Below, in pieces: positions 26,547-34,316 of a DNA stretch of 64,000 nt. The stretch spans positions 806,001 through 870,000 of the forward strand of contig NZ_FOEF01000001.1 of assembly GCF_900110575.1 (NCBI RefSeq), given 5' to 3'. Positions within the stretch are counted from its first letter, which is position 1. Each line of letters begins with the position of its first letter. The stretch comes from Amycolatopsis saalfeldensis (lineage in GTDB: Bacteria > Actinomycetota > Actinomycetes > Mycobacteriales > Pseudonocardiaceae). The notes under the pieces were generated by a model. That model was not told the origin of the DNA, did not search any database, and saw only the letters and a list, made by a program, of their open reading frames with translations. A program made the translations under genes and the position numbers.

Positions 26547-27974
26547 TCAGGGGTGGCGCGGCGCCCAGACCTCACGGGTTTCGGCGAGATCGCTGTACAG
26601 CCCGGCCATGATCTGCAATCCCTCCCGCGAAATCGAAACCAGGGCGTGCTCGTCCGGCGCGTGCTGGGCGCAGGCCGGATAGGAATGCGGGACCCAGACG
26701 GTAGGCAGGCCGAGGGTGTCGGCGAAAACGCTGTTCGGGATCGAACCGCCGAGATTCGGGAGCAGCGCGGGCTTTTTCCCGAGCGTCCGTTCGATGGACT
26801 CCAGCACCAGCCCCACCGCCGGGTGCTCGGGGTCCAGCCGGGTGGCCGGCATGGCATGCGCCACCTCGACCTCGATGAACGGATAACCGAGCCCGGCCAG
26901 ATGATCTCGCACCTTCTCCGCGAAATCGGTGACGTCGGTGCCGACGACGAACCGGATCTGCAGGTGGGCGACCGCGGTGGCGGGGATGGCGTTGACCGGC
27001 GCGGTGGGGTCCCCGGTCAGCATGGCCAGCACCTCGATCGTGTTCCAAGCGATCAGCCGCTCGATCGGCGTCAGGCCGGGCTCGCCCCAGCCTTCGTCGA
27101 CGGCGGGGCTGTCCGGCCCCTGGTCGACGGTGATGTCGGCCAGCGCCGTGCGAACCGCGTCGGGAATCGGACCCGGCACGAACGCCTCGATCTTGATCCG
27201 GCCGGCCCCGTCCACCAGCGAGGAGATCGCCGCGGCCAGCACGGTTCCCGGGTTGCGCAGCACGCCGCCCCAGTTGCCCGAGTGGTGCGAGGATTCGCGG
27301 AGGTCGGCCCGGAGGGTGAAGTTCAGCGTTCCCCGCGAGCCGAGGAAAACCGTCGGACGCTCGGCGGAGATCCGCGGCCCGTCCGAGCCGAGGAAAAGGT
27401 CGGCGGCGAGTTCTTCCCGATTGGCCGCGGCGAATTCGAGCAGGCCGGGTGATCCGGTTTCTTCGCCGCTTTCGAGCAGGAACTTGACGTTGTAACCGAG
27501 CCCGCCCCGCGCCGCCAGGGTCTGCTCCAGCGCGGTGATGCAGATGCTGTGCTGCCCCTTGTTGTCCGCCGTCCCCCGGCCGTAGACCTTGTCGCCTTCG
27601 ATCCGGAGCGACCACGGGTCGAGCCCGGCCCGCCACTGCTCGGGATGCGCGTGCTGGACGTCGCCGTGTCCGTACAGCAGCACTGTCGGCCCGAGTGGAT
27701 CTTCGATCCTGGACGCGACGAGGAACGGGTGCCCCGGCGAAACCGGATTCTCCTCCAGCTTCACCTCGAATCCCATTCTCGTGAGCACGGGGGAAATCTC
27801 GTCGGTGAAATAGCGGACGATGTCACTGGCCCGATCCGGGTTCTGGCTTTCGGTCGGAATCGCGACGCGGCGGGCCAGCGACTCGAAGTACGCCCCGTTG
27901 TCGAGCTGCTCGACGGATTTCGCCACCGCCAGTTCTCGCAGTTCGCCTGGCGTTTCCGGAAGATGACGTGACAT
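26547..27974 (-). CDS. M20-family metallopeptidase/dipeptidase
   Basis: 475 residues. Metal and catalytic residues of the M20 family are all visible: His and Asp in YGHGDVQ, Asp in YGRGTADNKGQH, Glu-Glu in LESGEETGSPG (general base plus metal ligand), Asp in LFLGSDGPR and a terminal His in QHAPDEHALV. The lid/dimerisation domain is in the middle (SSHHSGNWGGVLRNPGTVLA). This is the layout of carnosinase-like M20 dipeptidases, cytosolic and co-catalytic Zn-dependent. Start ATG 27974 with AAGGAG. The downstream 33-bp gap leads to the GH76 gene on the same strand, which lies upstream in transcription; whether they are cotranscribed is unclear. Confidence 0.92.
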   Translation of the reverse strand: MSRHLPETPGELRELAVAKSVEQLDNGAYFESLARRVAIPTESQNPDRASDIVRYFTDEISPVLTRMGFEVKLEENPVSPGHPFLVASRIEDPLGPTVLLYGHGDVQHAHPEQWRAGLDPWSLRIEGDKVYGRGTADNKGQHSICITALEQTLAARGGLGYNVKFLLESGEETGSPGLLEFAAANREELAADLFLGSDGPRISAERPTVFLGSRGTLNFTLRADLRESSHHSGNWGGVLRNPGTVLAAAISSLVDGAGRIKIEAFVPGPIPDAVRTALADITVDQGPDSPAVDEGWGEPGLTPIERLIAWNTIEVLAMLTGDPTAPVNAIPATAVAHLQIRFVVGTDVTDFAEKVRDHLAGLGYPFIEVEVAHAMPATRLDPEHPAVGLVLESIERTLGKKPALLPNLGGSIPNSVFADTLGLPTVWVPHSYPACAQHAPDEHALVSISREGLQIMAGLYSDLAETREVWAPRHP

Positions 27975-28007
27975 CGATTCTCCTTGGTGATCGCCCCGGG
28001 GTCGAAT

Positions 28008-29792
28008 CTATCCCGCCGCGAGCACCGCCTCGAGACCGGACGCCTGGGTACGCCAGTCCGTCACGTTCGGCGTGGTCCCGGTCCAGCGCTGGCCGATCCG
28101 GTTCAACGGGTCGCGGTCGCCCGCCCAGAGCGTGTCGGCCTGTTTCTGGGCGAAGGCCCGGTACGTGGCCGAACCCGTCGCGGCGGCCAGATCGCCGAAG
28201 TACCGCATGAAAATGCCCTTGAACTGCTTCTGGTTGTCGTCACAGGAATTCGTGCCGGTGTCGCAGGATTCGACGAGCACCCCGCCGGAGGTGAGCCCGC
28301 TCATCGCCGCGTCGCCCAGCCGCCGGGCGGCGTCCAAATAGGACGTTTCACCGGTGGCGCGCCACAGCTCGACCAGACCGCCGATGCCAAGGCCCTGGTT
28401 GTAGGTCCAGACAGTCTGGCCGTTGTTGGCGCACGAGGCGGTCAGACCGTCGTTCACCAGGCCCGAAGCGTTGATCAGGCCGCTGTTGAGATACCAGTCC
28501 CCCGCGGTTTTCGCCCGCTGCCCCCACACGGTGTCCCCGGCGACCCGCAGATGCAGTGACGCGGCCAGGCGCAGGTACAGCCCGCTCGTGACGGCGTTCT
28601 TGTACGTCCGCTCGCGGTCCCACCACACCCCGCCACCGCAGGTCCCGGTGTCCCAGAAGCCGGAGACGTAGTCCCCGATCGTCGTCGCCTCGGTGAGGTA
28701 ACGCGCGTCGTGGGTACGGTCGTAGGCGGCGATCCAGGCCAGGCCCCACCAGGCGGTGTCGTCGATCGCGCGGCTGATGAAGTGGCCGTCGATCGGGTCG
28801 GAACTCCTTGCCCCGGCGGGAAAAGCAACCCGGTTGACGTCGAAGGTGCGGGCCAGCGCGGCGTCCGAGCCGCCGGCGTCGGCCAGCGCCGTGACCGCGA
28901 CCGCCGAGTTCCACCAGCTCGAAGGCCACCACGCGGTGTAGGGCTCGTAGGACCACATCAGCGCGTCGGCCGCGCCGGCCGCCCGGGTCGTCGCGGGGCT
29001 CGCCCAAGCCGTGCAGCTGCCTTGGTCGTGGGTCGCTTCCCGGCCGCACGCGCGCACGGCCCCGCCGTACAGCCGGCCGCGCGGGTCCCGCGTGGCGAAC
29101 GCCGTGGTGTGGGTGCCGGTCGCGCCCGACGGCACGCTGGTGCGACCCAGTGACGAGCCGTCGGGCCAGCTCGCCCCGGCGTCCCAGGACCGGTCGAGCC
29201 AGATCTCGTCACCGGACCCGCCCGCCTCGATCCCGGCCCACGCCATGCCGTTCCCGTCGAAGTGCAGCCGGACCGTGCGGCCGAAGATGGTGGTCGACCC
29301 CACCGGCTGGCTGTCCCCGGAGCCCGGCGCGGTCCCGTCACAAGCGGTGTCGCAGACCGCCGGGTAGATCCACGCGGTGCAGCCGACGCCCTGCGCGTCG
29401 CCGCAGGCCCGGAGCAGGCCACGGCGGTGGCTCGCCGGATCGGTCAGGTTGTACATCAGGGTGCGCGTGCCGGTCCACGTGCTCGGCACGGTCGCCTTGC
29501 CCAGCAGTCCGTCCCAGGTCGCGCCGCCGTCCCACGACCGGTCGAGCCAGACCGCGTCGCCCTCGACGGCGCTGTCGATGCTCGCCCACGCCATCCCGTC
29601 CGGGTCGGAGGCGTGCAGCCGCAGGACCCGGCCGTTGATCACCTTGTCGGGCAAGGGAAAGCTCTCTTGCGCGGCCTGTGACGGATCCAGCGTGTCGCAG
29701 GACGTCACGCACACCGCGGCCGCCGCGGCCGCGGGCATCGGGGTCAGGGAACCGAGGACGAGCAGGAGCACGAGCAATGTCCGCATCGACAT
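28008..29792 (-). CDS. Secreted GH76 glycosidase (alpha-1,6-mannanase family) with two N-terminal repeats
   Basis: 594 residues. Signal peptide residues 1-25 (LLVLLLVLGSLTPMPAAAAA). Two ~95-residue repeats follow (~50-142 and ~165-263), each with R-x-V/L-R-L-H, GMAWA-I, GD-(A/E)-(V/I)-W-L-D-R-SWD and a paired Cys motif (ACG...CTAW); they look like small disulfide-bonded modules. From ~275 an alpha/alpha-barrel of GH76 carries the DD pair at Asp344-Asp345 (AIDDTAWWGLAW) and the repetitive WDR-type helices. Substrate presumably alpha-1,6-mannan, from fungi or from the cell envelope. It is exported by Sec. Confidence 0.85.
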   Translation of the reverse strand: MSMRTLLVLLLVLGSLTPMPAAAAAAVCVTSCDTLDPSQAAQESFPLPDKVINGRVLRLHASDPDGMAWASIDSAVEGDAVWLDRSWDGGATWDGLLGKATVPSTWTGTRTLMYNLTDPASHRRGLLRACGDAQGVGCTAWIYPAVCDTACDGTAPGSGDSQPVGSTTIFGRTVRLHFDGNGMAWAGIEAGGSGDEIWLDRSWDAGASWPDGSSLGRTSVPSGATGTHTTAFATRDPRGRLYGGAVRACGREATHDQGSCTAWASPATTRAAGAADALMWSYEPYTAWWPSSWWNSAVAVTALADAGGSDAALARTFDVNRVAFPAGARSSDPIDGHFISRAIDDTAWWGLAWIAAYDRTHDARYLTEATTIGDYVSGFWDTGTCGGGVWWDRERTYKNAVTSGLYLRLAASLHLRVAGDTVWGQRAKTAGDWYLNSGLINASGLVNDGLTASCANNGQTVWTYNQGLGIGGLVELWRATGETSYLDAARRLGDAAMSGLTSGGVLVESCDTGTNSCDDNQKQFKGIFMRYFGDLAAATGSATYRAFAQKQADTLWAGDRDPLNRIGQRWTGTTPNVTDWRTQASGLEAVLAAG

Positions 29793-29902
29793 CCCTCTCC
29801 ACGCACCGAAGGTCCGGTCAGGATAGGAAACCCGGGGCCCGCGTTGAAGGAATCCGCCCGGTTCTGGCTCGTTCCGGACAAGGGTTCACGCGCTTGCCGC
29901 AG

Positions 29903-30478
29903 TCAGCCTTCGGCGAACGGGTCGGCGGAGAGCGTGCGCAGATCGTCGAACGCCCGCAAGAGGTTCCGGTCCAGGCCCTGGGCAGGATCGTCGATCCAGG
30001 CCTGGGCGGCTTCGTGGTAGGTGGCCCAGCCGACGTGCGCGGCCAGACTGGCCAACCGGTCGGCGACGCCGCGCTGACGCAGCGCCTCGGCCAGCGCTTC
30101 GGCGAGCGACGCGGCCTTGGCCAGATTGCGTTCGCGCAACGCCGGCGTCGCCGCGATGATTTCCAAGCGCGGCTCCGAGAACGGCCGGTTGCGCTCGAGA
30201 ATCTTCCCGGCCTGACGGAAGGCGCGAAGCAGCATTTCGAACGGCTGCAAGCCATCGGGCGCTTCGGCCACCGCCTGCGTCATCGTCGTGCGCAGTTCGC
30301 CTTCGCTGCCGAAGAGGACTTCGCGCTTGTCCGGGAAGTGCCGGAAGAACGTGCGCTCGTTGACCCCGGCCCGTGCGGCGATCTCGGCCGTGGTGGTCTG
30401 GTCGAACCCGTTTTCCCGGTACAACTCCATGGCCGCCTCCTGAAGGCGGCGACGCGCGTCTGCTCCGCTTCGTGGCAC
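29903..30478 (-). CDS. TetR-family regulator
   Basis: 191 residues from GTG 30478; an AGGGG lies just upstream. HTH: TTAEIAARAGVNERTFFRHF followed by PDKREVL, preceded by AAMELYRENGFDQT. The C-terminal ligand domain is helical and rich in Ala/Leu; I do not recognise its subtype. It is divergent from the NAD(P)-binding reductase at 30618, and three matching palindromes lie between them. It almost certainly represses itself and the reductase. Confidence 0.9.
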   Translation of the reverse strand: MPRSGADARRRLQEAAMELYRENGFDQTTTAEIAARAGVNERTFFRHFPDKREVLFGSEGELRTTMTQAVAEAPDGLQPFEMLLRAFRQAGKILERNRPFSEPRLEIIAATPALRERNLAKAASLAEALAEALRQRGVADRLASLAAHVGWATYHEAAQAWIDDPAQGLDRNLLRAFDDLRTLSADPFAEG

Positions 30479-30521
30479 CCCCTGACACTACCCGTGCGCG
30501 CCGGCCGCGGGCACTCCGTAG

Positions 30522-30598
30522 CGCCAGTGACTGGCGTCACGTTGCGCCAGTCACTGGCGCTACGCGTAGAGTCAGCGCCGTAGTGCCAGTCACTGGCG
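30522..30598. promoter_or_regulatory. Three-copy GCCAGTsACTGGC operator array
   Basis: Three palindromes with core GCCAGT-(C/G)-ACTGGC are centred at 30529, 30552 and 30591, at 30522-30536, 30545-30559 and 30584-30598. The first two are fully symmetric with CG extensions. The third has one arm changed from CGCC to TGCC. They fill the gap between the divergent TetR (30478) and reductase (30618) starts. Spacings are 23 and 39 bp, close to two and just under four helical turns, so bound dimers would lie roughly on one DNA face. Confidence 0.8.
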
Positions 30599-30617
30599 TA
30601 AACAAGGAGAGTGCTTG

Positions 30618-31565
30618 ATGCACGTTTTTGTCACCGGCGGTTCCGGCCAGACCGGCCCCGCAGTCGTCGCCGGGCTCGTCGCGGCCGGCCACACCGTCAC
30701 CGGCCTGGCCCGCTCGGACGCCGCCGCCTCCCGGCTGGAGTCATTGGGCGCCACCCCGCACCGCGGCTCCGTCGAAGACCTCGACAGCCTGCGCCGCGGC
30801 GCCGAAGCCGCCGACGGCGTCCTGCACATGGCCTACGGCGGCGACTACGCCGACCCGGAAGCCCTCATCCGCCGCGACTGCACGGCGATCGAGGCGATCG
30901 GGCAGGCGCTCGAGGGGTCCGGCCGTCCATTCGTCGTCACGTCCGGCACGCTGGTGGCGAGGGCGGGCCGGGTCAGCACCGAGCTGGACGCGCCGGACCC
31001 CGATTCGGTCGCCGCCTTCCGGATCCGGAGCGAGCAGACCTGCCTGGACCTGGCCGGCCGGGGAGTGCGCGCCAGCGTCGTCCGGCTCGCGCCGACCGTG
31101 CACGGCCCCGGCGACTACGGGTTCATCCCGGCCCTCATCGCGGGCGCGCGCCGGGCGGGCGTCTCGGCCTACATCGGTGACGGCGCGAATCGCTGGCCGG
31201 CCGTCCACCGCTTCGACGCCGCCGCTCTTTTCCGCCTGGCACTGGAGAAAGCCCCCGCCGGGAGCGTGTTGCACGGCGCCGGCGAGAGTGCCGTCACGAT
31301 CAAGAGCGTCGCCGAGCAGATCGGGCGGATTCTCGACATCCCCGCCGTTTCACTGACCCTCGAGGAGGCCGGCGAGCATCTCGGAAACCCGTTCCTGGCC
31401 AAGTTCTTCTCCCTGGACGTGCCCGTCTCCAGCGAGCACACCCGGGCGCAGCTGGGCTGGGTGCCGGAGCACCCGACCCTGCTGGAGGACCTCAGGACCG
31501 GCGACTACTTCACGCCGGAGGCCAGCGCCCGCGCCGAAGAGGTCTGGTTGCGGCCGCACAACTGA
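30618..31565 (+). CDS. Extended SDR / NAD(P)-dependent epimerase-reductase
   Basis: 315 residues from ATG 30618 (AAGGAG 9 nt upstream). It opens HVFVTGGSGQTGPAVVAGLV, the GxxGxxG motif of extended SDRs. VVTSGTLVARAGRVSTELD occupies the catalytic Ser/Thr region. The Tyr-x-x-x-Lys is not obvious: the expected position reads AAFRIRSEQTCLDLAG, so a Tyr is missing, as in atypical SDRs and NmrA-like sensors. C-terminal YFTPEASARAEEVWL is common in this group. It is controlled by the adjacent TetR protein. It may bind NAD(P) without classical dehydrogenase chemistry. Confidence 0.82.
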   Translation: MHVFVTGGSGQTGPAVVAGLVAAGHTVTGLARSDAAASRLESLGATPHRGSVEDLDSLRRGAEAADGVLHMAYGGDYADPEALIRRDCTAIEAIGQALEGSGRPFVVTSGTLVARAGRVSTELDAPDPDSVAAFRIRSEQTCLDLAGRGVRASVVRLAPTVHGPGDYGFIPALIAGARRAGVSAYIGDGANRWPAVHRFDAAALFRLALEKAPAGSVLHGAGESAVTIKSVAEQIGRILDIPAVSLTLEEAGEHLGNPFLAKFFSLDVPVSSEHTRAQLGWVPEHPTLLEDLRTGDYFTPEASARAEEVWLRPHN

Positions 31566-31575
31566 GCGGGCGAGC

Positions 31576-31992
31576 TCAGCCGGGTTGTCCGGCCGGGGCG
31601 CTGCTGCCGCTGTACGAAGGCAGGTCGGCGACGAGTTTGGCGAGCGCGGGATTGCCGGAATAGCGGCGCGCGTGCAGTTCGGCGATCTTCTCGGCGATCT
31701 CGGGATCGTCGCTGTCGGTGGTGTCGTAGGAGACGAATTTCTCCACCAGCGGCAGGCCGATGCGGTCGGTGTGCGCGTGCGACGGAGCCGTCAGGTATTC
31801 CCAGTACCCCTTCAGGTCTTCGATGGCGAAAACGGCGCCGTATTCGTATTCGCCACCGATGTCCTTGCCGACGACGTAACGTGTCACCGCGTCGATTTTC
31901 TCACCCTGGTTGCGCAGGCTCGCCAGGGCTTCCGCGCGCTGTTCGTCGGTCGCACTCGTTTTGAAGACGATCCGGTTGTGGTGGTAGATCAT
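31576..31992 (-). CDS. Dabb (stress-responsive A/B barrel) domain protein
   Basis: 138 residues. The start IYHHNRIVFKTSATDEQRAE is the strand-helix opening of a dimeric alpha/beta ferredoxin-like Dabb barrel. The centre VTRYVVGKDIGGEYEYGAVF and APSHAHTDRIGLPLVEKFV matches the conserved His-rich Dabb end. These small proteins act in stress responses or as cyclases in polyketide pathways. Here it has no biosynthetic neighbours. RBS GAGGAG is 9 nt before ATG 31992. It is encoded 25 bp downstream of the TetR gene at 32018 and is probably in its operon. Confidence 0.87.
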   Translation of the reverse strand: MIYHHNRIVFKTSATDEQRAEALASLRNQGEKIDAVTRYVVGKDIGGEYEYGAVFAIEDLKGYWEYLTAPSHAHTDRIGLPLVEKFVSYDTTDSDDPEIAEKIAELHARRYSGNPALAKLVADLPSYSGSSAPAGQPG

Positions 31993-32017
31993 GGTTCTCT
32001 CCTCGTGGTGAAAGCGG

Positions 32018-32605
32018 TCAGGGAGCCGACCAATAGGCGAGCAGGGCGGCCACCGCCTGATCGGCCAAGCGCAGCGCGCGGTCGAATCCGACGTCCGCGA
32101 GCGAACCGATGCCGGTCAGGCCGTGTGTCGTGGCCCAGAGGAGGTCGCAGGCGTCCTCGACGCTGTGCAGGCGCACCGATTCGGCGGCCGCCCACCGCTC
32201 GATGACCTGCCCGGTCAACTCGATCACCTCTGTGGCGGCCCGGTGCCGGGCGACCGGGTCCACCACCGCACCGGGCGAGCCGGCCATCAACTGGTAGAGG
32301 CCGGGCTGGGACCGGGCGAACTCGAGATAGGCGACCGCCGCGAGCCGCACGCCCTCGGCGGCCGGGCCAGCGTCCACCGCGTCCCGCATCTGCCCCAGCA
32401 ACGCCGCGTTGCCCCGCTCCAGGACGGCGTGCAGCACCGCGTCCTTGTTCTCGAAATGCTGGTAGATCACGGGCGCGCTGTAGCCGATCTCACCGGCGAT
32501 CCGCCGGATCGTCACCGCCGGCCACCCCTCCAGCTCCGCCACCCGGCTCGCGGCCGACAAGATCTCGTCGAACGTCCGCCGGCGCACCTCTTCCCGCCGG
32601 CCCAT
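32018..32605 (-). CDS. TetR-family regulator (WHG/TetR_C_13 type)
   Basis: 195 residues. HTH: TIRRIAGEIGYSAPVIYQHF, followed by ENKDAVL. The C-terminal domain (FARSQPGLYQLMAGSPGAVV and DLLWATTHGLTGIGSLADVG, then LAYWSAP) is typical of TetR proteins with a WHG-like domain. It is followed after 25 bp by the Dabb gene in the same direction. Two identical 13-bp palindromes lie at 32615-32645, 10 bp upstream of its start, indicating autorepression of the TetR-Dabb unit. Confidence 0.92.
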   Translation of the reverse strand: MGRREEVRRRTFDEILSAASRVAELEGWPAVTIRRIAGEIGYSAPVIYQHFENKDAVLHAVLERGNAALLGQMRDAVDAGPAAEGVRLAAVAYLEFARSQPGLYQLMAGSPGAVVDPVARHRAATEVIELTGQVIERWAAAESVRLHSVEDACDLLWATTHGLTGIGSLADVGFDRALRLADQAVAALLAYWSAP

Positions 32606-32614
32606 GACCTACTC

Positions 32615-32645
32615 CTAACGTCGTTAGAATTCCTAACGTCGTTAG
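32615..32645. promoter_or_regulatory. Duplicated CTAACG-T-CGTTAG operator
   Basis: Two identical 13-bp palindromes, CTAACGTCGTTAG, sit at 32615-32627 and 32633-32645, 18 bp apart centre to centre, separated by AATTC. They lie directly upstream of the TetR start at 32605, leaving hardly any leader. The regulator presumably binds as two dimers and blocks its own promoter. Confidence 0.8.
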
Positions 32646-32686
32646 TATCTGCTCACGTCGGAACGCTGTCAAGCTGCTCGGCCACG

Positions 32687-32850
32687 ATGAACGCCTACGC
32701 GACGGGCCTCGGCACCGCGACGATGTACCGGCAGATCGCCGCGCTGGCCGACGCCGGCGGGCTGGAGGTGGTGGCCGAGAAACGGGCGCTTGGCGCGGTG
32801 GAGCGCAGCTACCGGGTACGGCCGGACATGGCGATGGTCGGCCCCGATCC
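32687..32850 (+). pseudogene. Winged-helix (ArsR-type HTH) regulator remnant
   Basis: From ATG 32687 the frame reads GTATMYRQIAALADAGGLEV, then VAEKRALGAVERSYRVRP. This matches the recognition helix and wing of a common actinobacterial HTH_20/ArsR-like repressor (xxATLYRHIxxLxxAGxLEVV-E-R-xxGAVERTY). The rest of the protein is missing on both sides: the start lacks the first helix and the frame becomes an antisense shadow of the GNAT gene after ~32860. It is the trace of a deleted regulator. Confidence 0.65.
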
Positions 32851-32905
32851 GGTCGCGGACGGCGTGGTCTACCGGCAGGCGGCCCGACCTCGGCCGGTGT
32901 CGGCG

Positions 32906-33781
32906 TTATGCGTCACGGGCCGAGGTGAACAGCCAGCCGTGCCAAGGATCCGCGTCGGGGTCCGCGCCGGAGCGGCGCATCGCCGCCATCATCGGGTGGT
33001 TGTCCACATCGACCAGGGATCGCACCGCCACGAAGCCGCGGGCGCGGGCGGCGCGGTAGGCCGCCGTCAGAAGCCGGTCCACATAACGGTGACCGCGCTG
33101 TTCCGGCAGGACCCCGATGAGCACGATCGTGCCCACCTCGGGATCACCTTCCCGTTGCGCCAGCCCCACGAAGCCCACGGGCGCACCGCCGGTCGTCTCG
33201 GCGTACAGCCACGACTGGGCGTCCGCGGCGGAAGCGTGGTGGTTCAGGAATGTGGTGGCCCACTGCCGGGGCTGCTGCCGGCCGAACACCAAGGCGTCGG
33301 TCCGGTCCAGGGTCTGGGCCACACACCGTCCGAGCACGGAGACGAACGCCTCCGGCCCGATCCGCGACATCGGCTCCAGCCGCAGGCCGGCGGGTTCGGG
33401 CAGCGCTTGGCCGGTGTCGGCCCACCGGAAGCCCTCTTTCTCTTGGAACAACTCGAACCCGCACGCCAGCGCGACGTCGCGGCGAGCGGCGTGGTCAGCG
33501 CTCACCGCGGCGCTGACCGGCAGATAGACCGGAATCCCCGGCGGGGCCGAGCCCACGGCCGCGGCCACCACGGCCCGCGCGTCCCCCAGCCCGCCGTCCG
33601 CCCAGGACAGCCGAGCCACCGCGTACTCGAGGGGCTCGCGCTCGAAGATCTCCGCCCGCCCCAGCACCACCGACGCCTGCTCGACCCCATCGCGCTCCAC
33701 CACGAACCGCGAGATCGGCCGCAACGTCGATCCCGGCCTGACCCGCGAATGATCCAGCACGATCCGACGAACCTCACTCAC
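32906..33781 (-). CDS. GNAT-family N-acetyltransferase, tandem type
   Basis: 291 residues from GTG 33781; the RBS is weak, so the start is tentative. The C-terminal domain has IVLIGVLPEQRGHRYVDRLL (the acetyl-CoA loop QRGHRY), and DNHPMMAAMRRSGADPDADP near the end. The N-terminal half (VERDGVEQASVVLGRAEIFE ... VYLPVSAAVSADHAARRDVA) is a second GNAT-like fold with CGFELFQEKEGFRW. The architecture parallels 7314-8258, with limited identity. Acceptor unknown. The acetyl-CoA loop is intact, so it is likely active. Confidence 0.82.
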   Translation of the reverse strand: MSEVRRIVLDHSRVRPGSTLRPISRFVVERDGVEQASVVLGRAEIFEREPLEYAVARLSWADGGLGDARAVVAAAVGSAPPGIPVYLPVSAAVSADHAARRDVALACGFELFQEKEGFRWADTGQALPEPAGLRLEPMSRIGPEAFVSVLGRCVAQTLDRTDALVFGRQQPRQWATTFLNHHASAADAQSWLYAETTGGAPVGFVGLAQREGDPEVGTIVLIGVLPEQRGHRYVDRLLTAAYRAARARGFVAVRSLVDVDNHPMMAAMRRSGADPDADPWHGWLFTSARDA

Positions 33782-33857
33782 TGGACAAACCCCCGTCTCC
33801 GGTCAGGACCCTTTGCAGTGTCCACAGTAGAACGACGTTGCCCCGGCGGCCGACTCC

Positions 33858-34058
33858 TCACTCGGCCAGCCCGCCTCCCGGTGGGTGTCGCCGCGGCCAG
33901 CTTCTTTCCCATGCCCATAAGGCTTTTCTCCCGAACGAACGGCGGTGTCGCGAACACGATCGCCGCACGGTTCGCGTGGTGCTCCCCGAGGAGGGACGAA
34001 CAACCTTCAACACGTGCCCGAAGCCAAACAGGAACGTGAGCCCGATGACCAACGCCAT
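33858..34058 (-). pseudogene. Possible remnant of a small membrane protein
   Basis: From ATG 34058 the minus strand begins ALVIGLTFLFGFGHVLKVV, a clean membrane segment like the first helix of some actinobacterial DUF2637-type proteins. It then switches to a basic, unstructured-looking tail (TTRTVRRSCSRHRRS). Another frame after the shift reads more like protein (NRAAIVFATPPFVREKSLMG). This suggests a decayed, frameshifted gene. The remaining 33782-34154 sequence holds no other gene I can support; GAGCGC-gagctg-GCGCTC at 34085-34102 can form a hairpin. Confidence 0.25.
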
Positions 34059-34154
34059 CGCAACCGTGACAAACCCTGGTGACCGAGCGCGAGCTGGCGC
34101 TCATGACGAGCCGTGCCCGACGAAATGCACCCAGCCTCGTGTGGATGCTGTACG

Positions 34155-34228
34155 TGCCCCCGACGGGGTTCGAACCCGCACTGGGTCGATTTTAAGTCGA
34201 CTGCCTCTGCCAGTTGGGCTACGGGGGC
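34155..34228 (-). tRNA. tRNA with anticodon UAA in a class I (short variable loop) cloverleaf
   Basis: 74 nt on the minus strand. The acceptor stem GCCCCCG/CGGGGGC pairs 7/7 and the discriminator base is A. The D arm is GCC/GGC with TGG in the loop. The anticodon stem GTCGA/TCGAC (5/5) encloses the loop CTTAAAA, with anticodon UAA (genomic 34192-34194). The variable loop is only 5 nt (CCAGT), and the T arm is GCGGG-TTCGAAC-CCCGT. The 3' CCA is not encoded. UAA would read leucine UUA codons, but bacterial tRNA-Leu is class II with a long variable arm, which this gene lacks. Its amino acid identity is therefore uncertain. Confidence 0.85.
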
Positions 34229-34256
34229 ACCGCACACCTTAGCGGGCCCCCGCGGC

Positions 34257-34294
34257 AAAAAAGCCGGGCCACCGCGGAAACGCGGTAGCCCGGC
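34257..34294 (-). terminator. Rho-independent terminator of the NDH-2 gene
   Basis: On the minus strand a hairpin with arms GCCGGGCTACCGCG and CGCGGTGGCCCGGC (34294-34263), closed by a TTTC loop, is followed immediately by TTTTTT (34262-34257). It lies 22 bp after the ndh stop and upstream of the tRNA, so the tRNA needs its own promoter. It is one of the few classical U-tract terminators in the window. Confidence 0.92.
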
Positions 34295-34316
34295 CACAAA
34301 GACCCAGCCGGGGGGC

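Noticed and set aside
34155..34228. Integration site of a mobile element at the tRNA
   Set aside because: There is no integrase, no direct repeat of the tRNA 3' end nearby, and the flanks are housekeeping genes (ndh, udg).
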